A stretch of 64,000 nt of DNA. It comes from Coriaria nepalensis (taxonomy: Eukaryota > Streptophyta > Magnoliopsida > Cucurbitales > Coriariaceae). Shown here in pieces: positions 1 through 11,284 of this stretch. The DNA is taken from positions 31,837,501 through 31,901,500 of the forward strand of contig CP114481.1 in the NCBI GenBank assembly GCA_027186245.1. The letters run 5' to 3'. A model generated the notes under the pieces. That model saw nothing but the letters and a program-made list of their open reading frames with translations. It was not told the DNA's origin and did not search any database. The position numbers were made by a program, and so were the translations under genes. The stretch's first letter is position 1, and each line of letters opens with the position of its first letter.

Positions 1-590
1 TCATAAAGTTATTTCTAAGCAAGTCGAACGAATTCAATTTTTGCACTACAAACACAAGTTTTGTGCATAACTTGCAAATGATCAATGCAAGGAAAGTGTG
101 CATTCGTTTAACCTTAAAATCATTTCAATGAGTCATTTCAAGTCAATATCTTATTTCAAAGCAAGTCGAACGAATTCAATTTTTGCACTACAAACGCAAG
201 TTCTGTGCATAACTTGCAAATGATCAATGCAAGGAAAGTGTGCATTCGTTTAACCTTAAAATCATTTCAATGAGTCATTTCAAATCAATAACTTATTTCA
301 AAGCAAGTCGAACGAATTGTATTTTTGCACTACAAACACAAGTTTTCTTCATAACTTGCAAATGATCAATGCAAGGAAAGTGTGCATTCGTTTAACCTTA
401 AAATCATTTCAATGAGTCATTTCAAGTCAATATCTTATTTCAAAGTAATCCGAACGAGCACTATTTGTGCACAACAAATGCAAGTTTTGTGCATAACTTG
501 CACATGATCAATGCAAGGAAACTGTGCATTCGTTTAACCTTAAAATCATTTCAATGTGTCTTTTCAAGTGAATAACTTATTTCCAAGCAA
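1..590. repeat. Left-end cassette with one divergent palindromic monomer
   Basis: This four-monomer stretch has the same variant order as 47,150-47,738 and 47,718-48,308: AATATC with TTCTGTGC, then TTTTCTTCATAAC (near 345, 47,486 and 48,056), then the divergent monomer starting GAGCACTATTTG. The first copy lacks the two extra T bases found in the later ones. The window begins inside it, so its left limit is unknown. Confidence 0.75.
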
Positions 591-597
591 GTCGAAC
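456..597. repeat. Divergent monomer type P (GAGCAC start), copy 1
   Basis: GAGCACTATTTGTGCACAAC replaces the usual GAATTC start. Further differences are AAATGCAAG for AACACAAG, CACATGATC, GGAAACTGTGC, TGTGTCTTTTCAAGTG and TAATCC. It contains the perfect 10-bp palindrome TTGTGCACAA. It is 142 bp long, so it is a true in-register member of the array and not an insertion. Sister copies lie at 46,892, 47,604, 48,174 and 63,604. Confidence 0.9.
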
Positions 598-1099
598 GAA
601 TTCTATTTTTACACTACAAACACAAGTTCTGTGCATAACTTGCAAATGATCATTGCAAGGAAAGTGTGCATTCGTTTAACCTTAAAATCATTTCAATGAT
701 TTTTTCAAGTCAATAACTTATTTCAAAGCAAGTCGAACGAATTCTATTTTTGCACTACAAACACAAGTTTTCTGCATAACTTGCAAATGATCAATGCAAG
801 GAAAGTGTGCATTCGTTCAACCTTAAAATCATTTCAATGAGTCATTTCAAGTCAATAACTTATTTCAAAGCAAGTCGAACGAATTCAATTTTTGCAGTAC
901 AAACAGAAGTTTTGTGCATAACTTGCAAATGATCAATGCAAGGAAAGTGTGCATTCGTTTAACCTTAAAATCATTTCAATGAGTCATTTCAAGTCAATAA
1001 CTTATTTCAAAGCAAGTCGAACGGATTCAATTTTTGCACAACAAACACAAGTTTTCTGCATAACTTGCAAATGATCAATGCAAGGAAAGTGTGCATTCG
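591..1099. repeat. Mixed monomers, no local higher-order repeat
   Basis: About four monomers. The first has TTTTTACAC and TTCTGTGC and is followed by the shortened ATGATTTTTTC form near 697. Others carry the linked GCAGTAC/ACAGAAG pair near 895 and ACGGATTC near 1,021. The same variants occur elsewhere, but I see no tandem copy of this order next to it. Confidence 0.7.
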
Positions 1100-2941
1100 T
1101 TTAACCTTAAAATCATTTCAATGAGTCATTTCAAGTCAATAACTTATTTCAAAGCAAGTCGAACGAATTCTATTTTTGCACTACAAACACAAGTTTTGTG
1201 CATAACTTGCAAATGATCAATGCGAGGAAAGTGTGCATTCGTTTAACTTAAAATCATTTCAATGAGTCATTTCAAGTCAATGACTTATTTCAAAGCAAGT
1301 TGAACGAATTCTATTTTTTCACTACAAACACAAGTTTTGTGCATAACTTGCAAATGATCAATGCAAGGAAAGTGTGCATTCGTTTAACTTAAAATCATTT
1401 CAATGAGTCATTTCAAGTCAATAAGTTATTTCTAACCAAGTCGAACGAATTCAATTTTTGCACTACAAACACAAGTTTTGTGCATAACTTGCAAATGATC
1501 ATTGCAAGGAAAGTGTGCATTCGTTTAACCTTAAAATCATTTCAATGAGTCATTTCAAGTCAATAACTTATTTCAAAGCAAGTCGAACGAAATCTATTTT
1601 TGCACTACAAACACAAGTTTTGTGCATAACTTGCAAATGATCAATGCAAGGAAAGTGTGCACTCGTTTAACCTTCAAATCATTTCAATGAGTCATTTCAG
1701 GTTAATAACTTATTTCCAAGGAAGTCGAACGAATTCTATTTTTACACTACAAACAGAAGTTTTTTGCATAACTTGCAAATGATCAATGCAAGGAAAGTGT
1801 GCATTCGTTTAACCTTAAAATCATTTCAATGAGTCATTTCAAGTCAATAACTTATTTCAAAGCAAGTCGAACGAATTCTATTTTTGCACTACAAACACAA
1901 ATTTTGTGCATAACTTGCAAATGATCAATGCAAGGAAAGTGTGCATTCGTTTAACCTTAAAATCATTTCAATGAGTCATTTCAAGTCAATAACTTATTTC
2001 AAAGCAAGTCGAGTGAATTCAATTTTTGCACTACAAACACGAGTTTCGTGCCTAACTTGCAAATGATCAATGCAAGGAAAGTGTGCATTCGTTTAACCTT
2101 TAAATCATTTCAGAGAGTCATTACAAGTAAATAACTTATTTCAAAGCAAGTCGAACGAATTCTATTTTTGCACTACAAACACAAGTTTTGTGCATAACTT
2201 GCAAATGATCAATGCAAGGAAAGTGTGCATTCGTTTAACTTAAAATCATTTCAATGAGTCATTTCAAGTCAATAATTTATTTCAAAGCAAGTCGAACGAA
2301 TTCAATTTTTGCACTACAAACACAAGTGTTGTGCATAACTTGCAAATGATCAATGCAAGGAAAGTGTGCATTCGTTTAACCTTAAAATCATTTCAATGAG
2401 TCATTTAAAATCAATAACTTATTTCAAAGCAAGTCGAACGAATTCAATTTTTGCAGTACAAACAGAAGTTTTGTGCATAACTTGCAAATGATCAATGCAA
2501 GGAAAGTGTGCATTCGTTTAACCTTAAAATCATTTCAATGAGTCATTTCAAGTCAATAACTTATTTCAAAGCAAGTCGAACGGATTCAATTTTTGCACAT
2601 AAAACACAAGTTTTCTGCATAACTTGCAAATGATCAATGCAAGGAAAGTGTGCATTCGTTTAACCTTAAAATCATTTCAATGAGTCATTTCAAGTCAATA
2701 ACTTATTTCAAAGCAAGTCGAACGAATTCAATTTTTGCACTACAAACACAAGTTTTGTGCATAACTTGCAAATGATCAATGCGAGGAAAGTGTGCATTCG
2801 TTTAACTTAAAATCATTTCAATGAGTCATTTCAAATCAATAATTTATTTCAAAGCAAGTCGAACGAATTCAATTTTTTCACTACAAACACAAGTTTTGTG
2901 CATAACTTGCAAATGATCAATGCAAGGAAAGTGTGCATTCG
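1100..2941. repeat. 13-mer higher-order repeat, 1,842 bp, copy A
   Basis: Thirteen monomers in fixed order: GCGAGG; AATGAC with GTTGAACG and TTTTTTCAC; TAAGTTATTTCTAACC (1,430); GAAATCT with GTGCACTCG; TTTACACTAC with ACAGAAG; ACAAATTTTG; GAGTGAATTC with CACGAGTTTCGTG; CAGAGAGTCATTAC; then AATTTATTT, TTTAAAATC and GCAGTAC types. Each landmark recurs exactly 1,842 bp downstream (2,011 to 3,853; 1,430 to 3,272; 1,659 to 3,501). Only scattered differences separate the copies, for example ACAAGTGTT here against ACAAGTTTT. The phase of the stated ends is arbitrary by a few dozen bases. Confidence 0.88.
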
Positions 2942-4783
2942 TTTAACCTTAAAATCATTTCAATGAGTCATTTCAAGTCAATAACTTATTTCAAAGCAAG
3001 TCGAACGAATTCTATTTTTGCACTACAAACACAAGTTTTGTGCATAACTTGCAAATGATCAATGCGAGGAAAGTGTGCATTCGTTTAACTTAAAATCATT
3101 TCAATGAGTCATTTCAAGTCAATGACTTATTTCAAAGCAAGTTGAACGAATTCTATTTTTTCACTACAAACACAAGTTTTGTGCATAACTTGCAAATGAT
3201 CAATGCAAGGAAAGTGTGCATTCGTTTAACTTAAAATCATTTCAATGAGTCATTTCAAGTCAATAAGTTATTTCTAACCAAGTCGAACGAATTCAATTTT
3301 TGCACTACAAACACAAGTTTTGTGCATAACTTGCAAATGATCATTGCAAGGAAAGTGTGCATTCGTTTAACCTTAAAATCATTTCAATGAGTCATTTCAA
3401 GTCAATAACTTATTTCAAAGCAAGTCGAACGAAATCTATTTTTGCACTACAAACACAAGTTTTGTGCATAACTGGCAAATGATCAATGCAAGGAAAGTGT
3501 GCACTCGTTTAACCTTCAAATCATTTCAATGAGTCATTTCAGGTTAATAACTTATTTCCAAGGAAGTCGAACGAATTCTATTTTTACACTACAAACAGAA
3601 GTTTTTTGCATAACTTGCAAATGATCAATGCAAGGAAAGTGTGCATTCGTTTAACCTTAAAATCATTTCAATGAGTCATTTCAAGTCAATAACTTATTTC
3701 AAAGCAAGTCGAACGAATTCTATTTTTGCACTACAAACACAAATTTTGTGCATAACTTGCAAATGATCAATGCAAGGAAAGTGTGCATTCGTTTAACCTT
3801 AAAATCATTTCAATGAGTCATTTCAAGTCAATAACTTATTTCAAAGCAAGTCGAGTGAATTCAATTTTTGCACTACAAACACGAGTTTCGTGCGTAACTT
3901 GCAAATGATCAATGCAAGGAAAGTGTGCATTCGTTTAACCTTAAAATCATTTCAGAGAGTCATTACAAGTAAATAACTTATTTCAAAGCAAGTCGAACGA
4001 ATTCTATTTTTGCACTACAAACACAAGTTTTGTGCATAACTTGCAAATGATCAATGCAAGGAAAGTGTGCATTCGTTTAACTTAAAATCATTTCAATGAG
4101 TCATTTCAAGTCAATAATTTATTTCAAAGCAAGTCGAACGAATTCAATTTTTGCACTACAAACACAAGTTTTGTGCATAACTTGCAAATGATCAATGCAA
4201 GGAAAGTGTGCATTCGTTTAACCTTAAAATCATTTCAATGAGTCATTTAAAATCAATAACTTATTTCAAAGCAAGTCGAACGAATTCAATTTTTGCAGTA
4301 CAAACAGAAGTTTTGTGCATAACTTGCAAATGATCAATGCAAGGAAAGTGTGCATTCGTTTAACCTTAAAATCATTTCAATGAGTCATTTCAAGTCAATA
4401 ACTTATTTCAAAGCAAGTCGAACGGATTCAATTTTTGCACAACAAACACAAGTTTTCTGCATAACTTGCAAATGATCAATGCAAGGAAAGTGTGCATTCG
4501 TTTAACCTTAAAATCATTTCAATGAGTCATTTCAAGTCAATAACTTATTTCAAAGCAAGTCGAACGAATTCAATTTTTGCACTACAAACACAAGTTTTGT
4601 GCATAACTTGCAAATGATCAATGCGAGGAAAGTGTGCATTCGTTTAACTTAAAATCATTTCAATGAGTCATTTCAAATCAATAATTTATTTCAAAGCAAG
4701 TCGAACGAATTCAATTTTTTCACTACAAACACAAGTTTTGTGCATAACTTGCAAATGATCAATGCAAGGAAAGTGTGCATTCG
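2942..4783. repeat. 13-mer higher-order repeat, 1,842 bp, copy B
   Basis: Direct tandem copy of the preceding unit. Homology to copy A runs on to about 4,825, where this copy has TTTTTTCAC and copy A's successor has the GAATTCTATTTTTG type. Private differences include GTGCGTAAC near 3,890 (GTGCCTAAC in copy A) and AACTGGC near 3,470. Part of the unit (TTTAAAATC, GCAGTAC, ACGGATTC) appears again 1,136 bp further on (4,243 to 5,379), showing a partial third copy. Confidence 0.86.
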
Positions 4784-6489
4784 TTTAACCTTAAAATCAT
4801 TTCAATGAGTCATTTCAAGTCAATAACTTATTTCAAAGCAAGTCGAACGAATTCAATTTTTTCACTACAAACACAAGTTTTGTGCATAACTTCCAAATGA
4901 TCATTGCAAGGAAAGTGTGCATTCGTTTAACCTTAAAATCATTTCAATGTGTCTTTTCAAGTCAATAATTTATTTCAAAGCAAGTCGAACGAATTCAATT
5001 TTTGCACTACAAACACAAGTTTTGTGCATAACTTGCAAATGATCAATGCAAGGAAAGTGTGCATTCGTTTAACCTTAAAATCATTTCAATGAGTCATTTA
5101 AAATCAATAACTTATTTCAAAGCAAGTCGAACGAATTCTATTTTTACACTACAAACAGAAGTTTTGTGCATAACTTGCAAATGATCAATGCAAGGAAAGT
5201 GTGCATTCGTTTAACCTTAAAATCATTTCAATGAGTCATTTCAAGTCAATAATTTATTTCAAAGCAAGTCGAACGAATTCAATTTTTGCACTACAAACAC
5301 AAGTTTTGTGCATAACTTGCAAATGATCAATGCAAGGAAAGTGTGCATTCGTTTAACCTTAAAATCATTTCAATGAGTCATTTAAAATCAATAACTTATT
5401 TCAAAGCAAGTCGAACGAATTCAATTTTTGCAGTACAAACAGAAGTTTTGTGCATAACTTGCAAATGATCAATGCAAGGAAAGTGTGCATTCGTTTAACC
5501 TTAAAATCATTTCAATGAGTCATTTCAAGTCAATAACTTATTTCAAAGCAAGTCGAACGGATTCAATTTTTGCACAACAAACACAAGTTTTCTGCATAAC
5601 TTGCAAATGATCAATGCAAGGAAAGTGTGCATTCGTTTAACCTTAAAATCATTTCAATGAGTCATTTCAAGTCAATAACTTATTTCAAAGCAAGTCGAAC
5701 GAATTCAATTTTTGCACTACAAACACAAGTTTTGTGCATAACTTGCAAATGATCAATGCGAGGAAAGTGTGCATTCGTTTAACTTAAAATCATTTCAATG
5801 AGTCATTTCAAGTCAATAACTTATTTCAAAGCAAGTCGAACGAATTCAATTTTTTCACTACAAACACAAGTTTTGTGCATAACTTCCAAATGATCATTGC
5901 AAGGAAAGTGTGCATTCGTTTAACCTTAAAATCATTTCAATGAGTCATTTCAAGTCAATAACTTATTTCAAAGCAAGTCGAACGAATTCAATTTTTTCAC
6001 TACAAACACAAGTTTTGTGCATAACTTCCAAATGATCATTGCAAGGAAAGTGTGCATTCGTTTAACCTTAAAATCATTTCAATGAGTCATTTCAAGTCAA
6101 TAACTTATTTCAAACCAAGTCGAACGAATTCAATTTTTTCACTACAAACACAAGTTTTGTGCATAACTTCCAAATGATCATTGCAAGGAAAGTGTGCATT
6201 CGTTTAACCTTAAAATCATTTCAATGAGTCATTTAAAATCAATAACTTATTTCAAAGCAAGTCGAACGAATTCAATTTTTGCAGTACAAACAGAAGTTTT
6301 GTGCATAACTTGCAAATGATCAATGCAAGGAAAGTGTGCATTCGTTTAACCTTAAAATCATTTCAATGAGTCATTTCAAGTCAATAATTTATTTCAAAGC
6401 AAGTCGAACGAATTCAATTTTTGCACTACAAACACAAGTTTTGTGCATAACTTGCAAATGATCAATGCAAGGAAAGTGTGCATTCGTTT
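4784..6489. repeat. Mixed zone with partial 13-mer copies and a homogenised run
   Basis: Contains two more TTTAAAATC monomers (5,093 and 5,379), each followed by part of the 13-mer order, interleaved with monomers carrying TTTTTTCAC and AACTTCCAAATGATCATTGC. Three of the latter stand side by side at 5,881, 6,023 and 6,165, exactly one monomer apart. This is a short first-order expansion inside higher-order material. Confidence 0.75.
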
Positions 6490-6551
6490 AACCTTAAAAT
6501 CATTTCAATGAGTCATTTCAAGTCAATAACTTATTTCAAAGCAAGTCGAAC
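6410..6551. repeat. Reference (consensus-like) 142-bp monomer
   Basis: This copy matches the commonest base at every position I tracked and serves as coordinate system: GAATTC at 1-6, a T5 tract at 9-13, GCACTAC at 14-20, CACAAGTTTTGTG at 24-36, TTGCAAATGATCAATGCAA at 43-61, GTGTGCATTCG at 67-77, AACCTTAAAA at 81-90, two TCATTTCAA at 91 and 104, CTTATTTCAAAG at 121-132, AAGTCGAAC at 134-142. GC is 45 of 142. Frequent variants are A7T, G14T, C17G with C26G, A56T, A60G, loss of C83, A87T, G113A and C121T or C121G. EcoRI (GAATTC) and BclI (TGATCA) sites occur in most copies. Three CpGs lie at 76-77, 138-139 and across the 142/1 join. Confidence 0.95.
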
Positions 6552-7075
6552 GAATTCAATTTTTTCACTACAAACACAAGTTTTGTGCATAACTTCCAAA
6601 TGATCATTGCAAGGAAAGTGTGCATTCGTTTAACCTTAAAATCATTTCAATGTGTCTTTTCAAGTCAATAACTTATTTCAAAGCAAGTCGAACGAATTCT
6701 ATTTCTGCACTACAAACACAAGTTTTCTGCATAACTTGCAAATGATCAATGCAAGGAAAGTGTGCATTCGTTTAACCTTAAAATCATTTTAATGAGTCAT
6801 TGCAAGTTGATATCTTATTTCAAAGCAAGTCGAACAAATTCTATTTTTGCACTACAAACACAAGTTTTGTGCATAAATTGCAAATGATCAGTGCAAGGAA
6901 AGTGTGCATTCGTTTAACCTTTAAATCATTTTGATAAGTCATTTCAAGTCAATAACTTATTTCAAAGCAAGTCGAACGAATTCTATTTTTGCACTACAAA
7001 CAGAAGTTTTTTGCATAACTTGCAAATGATCAATGCAAGGAAAGTGTGCATTCGTTTAACCTTTAAATCATTTCA
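6490..7075. repeat. Block duplicated at 46,262-46,847 and 62,974-63,559
   Basis: Four monomers with rare variants in the same order at all three places: TGTGTCTTTTC, TTTCTGCAC with TTTTCTGC, CATTGCAAGTTGATATC (6,807, 46,579, 63,291), GTCGAACAAATTC with ATAAATTGC, GATCAGTGC and TTTTGATAAGTC. The offsets are 39,772 and 16,712 bp. The rare variants make chance recurrence very unlikely. The later copies have TTCTGTTTCTG where this one has TTCTATTTCTG. Confidence 0.85.
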
Positions 7076-9329
7076 ATGAGTCATTTCAAGTCAATAACTT
7101 ATTTCAAAGCAAGTCGAACGAAATCTATTTTTGAACTACAAACACAAGTTTTGTGCATAACTTGCAAATGATCAATGCAAGGAAAGTGTGCATTCGTTTA
7201 ACCTTTAAATCATTTCAGAGAGTCATTACAAGTAAATAACTTATTTCAAAGCAAGTCGAACGAATTCTATTTTTGCACTACAAACACAAGTTTTGTGCAT
7301 AACTTGCAAATGATCAATGCAAGGAAAGTGTGCATTCGTTTAACTTAAAATCATTTCAATGAGTCATTTCAAGTCAATAATTTATTTCAAAGCAAGTCGA
7401 ACGAATTCAATTTTTGCACTACAAACACAAGTTTTGTGCATAACTTGCAAATGATCAATGCAAGGAAAGTGTGCATTCGTTTAACCTTAAAATCATTTCA
7501 ATGAGTCATTTCAAGTCAATATCTTATTTCAAAGCAAGTCGAACGAATTCAATTTTTGCACTACAAACACAAGTTCTGTGCATAACTTGCAAATGATCAA
7601 TGCAAGGAAAGTGTGCATTCGTTTAACCTTAAAATCATTTCAATGAGTCATTTGAAGTCAATAACTTATTTCAAAGCAAGTCGAACGAATTCAATTTTTG
7701 CACTACAAACACAAGTTTTGTGCATAACTTGCAAATGATCAATGCAAGGAAAGTGTGCATTCGTTTAACCTTAAAATCATTTCAATGAGTCATTTCAAAT
7801 CAATAACTTATTTCAAAGCAAGTCGAACGAATTCAATTTTTGCAGTACAAACAGATGTTTTGTGCATAACTTGCAAATGATCAATGCAAGGAAAGTGTGC
7901 ATTCGTTTAACCTTAAAATCATTTCAATGAGTCATTTCAAGTCAATAACTTATTTCAAAGCAAGTCGAACGAATTCTATTTTTGCACTACAAACACAAAT
8001 TTTGTGCATAACTTGCAAATGATCAATGCAAGGAAAGTGTGCATTCGTTTAACCTTAAAATAATTTCAATGAGTCATTTCAAGTCAATAACTTATTTCAA
8101 AGCAAGTCGAGTGAATTCAATTTTTGCACTACAAACACGAGTTTCGTGCATAACTTGCAAATGATCAATGCAAGGAAAGTGTGCATTCGTTTAAACTTTA
8201 AATCATTTCAGAGAGTCATTACAAGTAAATAACTTATTTCAAAGCAAGTCGAACGAATTCAATTTTTGCAGTACAAACAGAAGTTTTGTGCATAACTTGC
8301 AAATGATCAATGCAAGGAAAGTGTGCATTCGTTTAACTTAAAATCATTTCAATGAGTCATTTCAAGTCAATAATTTATTTCAAAGCAAGTCGAACGAATT
8401 CAATTTTTGCACTACAAACACAAGTTTTGTGCATAACTTGCAAATGATCAATGCAAGGAAAGTGTGCATTCGTTTAACCTTAAAATCATTTCAATGAGTC
8501 ATTTAAAATCAATAATTTATTTCAAAGCAAGTCGAACGAATTCAATTTTTGCAGTACAAACAGAAGTTTTCTGCATAACTTGCAAATGATCAATGCAAGG
8601 AAAGTGTGCATTCGTTTAACCTTAAAATCATTTCAATGAGTCATTTCAAGTCAATAACTTATTTCAAAGCAAGTCGAACGGATTCAATTTTTGCACAACA
8701 AACACAAGTTTTCTGCATAACTTGCAAATGATCAATGCAAGGAAAGTGTGCATTCGTTTAACCTTAAAATCATTTCAATGAGTCATTTCAAGTCAATAAG
8801 TTATTTCTAACCAAGTCGAACGAATTCAATTTTTGCACTACAAACACAAGTTTTGTGCATAACTTGCAAATCATCATTGCAAGGAAAGTGTGCATTCGTT
8901 TAACCTTAAAATCATTTCAATGAGTCATTTCAAGTCAATAACTTATTTCAAAGCAAGTCGAACGAAATCTATTTTTGAACTACAAACACAAGTTTTGTGC
9001 ATAACTTGCAAATGATCAATGCAAGGAAAGTGTGCATTCGTTTAACCTTTAAATCATTTCAGAGAGTCATTACAAGTAAATAACTTATTTCAAAGCAAGT
9101 CGAACGAATTCTATTTTTGCACTACAAACACAAGTTTTGTGCATAACTTGCAAATGATCAATGCAAGGAAAGTGTGCATTCGTTTAACTTAAAATCATTT
9201 CAATGAGTCATTTCAAGTCAATAATTTATTTCAAAGCAAGTCGAACGAATTCAATTTTTGCACTACAAACACAAGTTTTGTGCATAACTTGCAAATGATC
9301 AATGCAAGGAAAGTGTGCATTCGTTTAAC
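7076..9329. repeat. Two blocks 1,844 bp apart with the TTTTTGAAC monomer
   Basis: GAAATCTATTTTTGAAC followed by CAGAGAGTCATTAC, an A7T monomer and an AATTTATTT monomer occurs at about 7,081-7,485 and again at 8,925-9,329 (TTGAAC at 7,131 and 8,975). Between them lie a GAGTGAATTC/CACGAGTTTCGTG monomer (8,136), another CAGAGAG monomer and a TTCTAACC monomer (8,805). The offset is 13 monomers less two bases, close to the 1,842-bp unit on the left. Confidence 0.78.
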
Positions 9330-11284
9330 TTAAAATCATTTCAATGAGTCATTTCAAGTCAATAATTTATTTCAAAGCAAGTCGAACGAATTCAATTTTT
9401 GCAGTACAAACAGAAGTTTTGTGCATAACTTGCAAATGATCAATGCAAGGAAAGTGTGCATTCTTTTAACTTAAAATCATTTCAATGAGTCATTTCAAGT
9501 CAATAATTTATTTCAAACCAAGTCGAACGAATTCAATTTTTGCACTACAAACACAAGTTTTGTGCATAACTTCCAAATGATCAATGCAAGGAAAGTGTGC
9601 ATTCGTTTAACCTTAAAATCATTTCAATGAGTCATTTCAAATCAATAACTTATTTCAAAGCAAGTCGAACGAATTCAATTTTTGCACTACAAACACAAGT
9701 TTTGTGCATAACTTGCAAATGATCAATGCAAGGAAAGTGTGCATTCGTTTAACCTAAAATCATTTCAATGAGTCATTTCAAATCAATAATTTATTTCAAA
9801 GCAAGTCGAACGGATTCAATTTTTGCACAACAAACACAAGTTTTATGCATAACTTGCAAATGATCAATGCAAGGAAAGTGTGCATTCGTTTAACCTTGAA
9901 ATCATTTCAATGAGTCATTTCAAGTCAATAACTTATTTCAAAGCAAGTCGAACGGATTCAATTTCTGCACAACAAACACAAGTTTTGTGCATAACTTGCA
10001 AATGATCAATGCAAGGAAAGTGTGCATTCGTTTAACCTTAAAATCATTTCAATGAGTCATTTCAAGTCAATAACTTATTTCAAAGCAAGTCGAACGAATT
10101 CTATTTTTGCACTACAAACACAAGTTTTGTGCATAACTTGCAAATGATCAATGCAAGGAAAGTGTGCATTCGTTTAACCTTAAAATCATTTCAATGAGTC
10201 ATTTCAAGTCAATAACTTATTTCAAAGCAAGTCGAACGAATTCTATTTTTGCACTACAAACAGAAGTTTTGTGCATAACTTGCAAATGATCAATGAAAGG
10301 AAAGTGTGCATTCTTTTAACTTAAAATCATTTCAATGAGTCATTTCAAGTCAATAATTTATTTCAAAGCAAGTCGAACGAATTCAATTTTTGCACTACAA
10401 ACACAAGTTTTGTGCATAACTTGCAAATGATCAATGCAAGGAAAGTGTGCATTCGTTTAACTTAAAATCATTTCAATGAGTCATTTCAAGTCAATAATTT
10501 ATTTCAAAGCAAGTCGAACGAATTCAATTTTTGCACTACAAACACAAGTTTTGTGCATAACTTCCAAATGATCAATGCAAGGAAAGTGTGCATTCGTTTA
10601 ACCTTTAAATCATTTCAATGAGTCATTTCAAATCAATAACTTATTTCAAAGCAAGTCGAACGAATTCAATTTTTGCAGTACAAACAGAAGTTTTGTGCAT
10701 AACTTGCAAATGATCAATGCAAGGAAAGTGTGCATTCGTTTAACTTAAAATCATTTCAATGAGTCATTTCAAGTCAATAATTTATTTCAAAGCAAGTCGA
10801 ACGAATTCAATTTTTGCACTACAAACACAAGTTTTGTGCATAACTTGCAAATGATCAATGCAAGGAAAGTGTGCATTCGTTTAACCTTAAAATCATTTCA
10901 ATGAGTCATTTCAAATCAATAACTTATTTCAAAGCAAGTCGAACGAATTCAATTTTTGCAGTACAAACAGAAGTTTTGTGCATAACTTGCAAATGATCAA
11001 TGCAAGGAAAGTGTGCATTCGTTTAACCTGAAAATCATTTCAACGAGTCATTTCAAGTCAATAACTTATTTCAAAGCAAGTCGAACGAATTCAATTTTTG
11101 CACTACAAACACAAGTTTTGTGCATAACTTGCAAATGATCAATGCGAGGAAAGTGTGCATTCGTTTAACTTAAAATCATTTCAATGAGTCATTTCAAGTC
11201 AATGACTTATTTCAAAGCAAGTTGAACGAATTCTATTTTTTCACTACAAACACAAGTTTTGTGCATAACTTGCAAATGATCAAT
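9330..11284. repeat. Mixed monomers without a clear tandem higher-order unit
   Basis: About fourteen monomers. Recurrent types are AATTTATTT with AACTTAAAA, GCAGTAC with ACAGAAG, CATTCTTTTAAC (about 9,460 and 10,310), ACGGATTC with TTTTATGC (about 9,810) and GATCAATGAAAGG (about 10,290). Pieces of the order reappear in the 848-bp region to the right, so this looks like older, shuffled material of the same family. Confidence 0.65.

Noticed and set aside
6484..6500. Possible CENP-B box at TTCGTTTAACC in the monomer
   Set aside because: The first half fits the core TTCGNNNNANN, but the required CGGG at the end is replaced by TTAA in all monomers seen. No other match on either strand was noticed.
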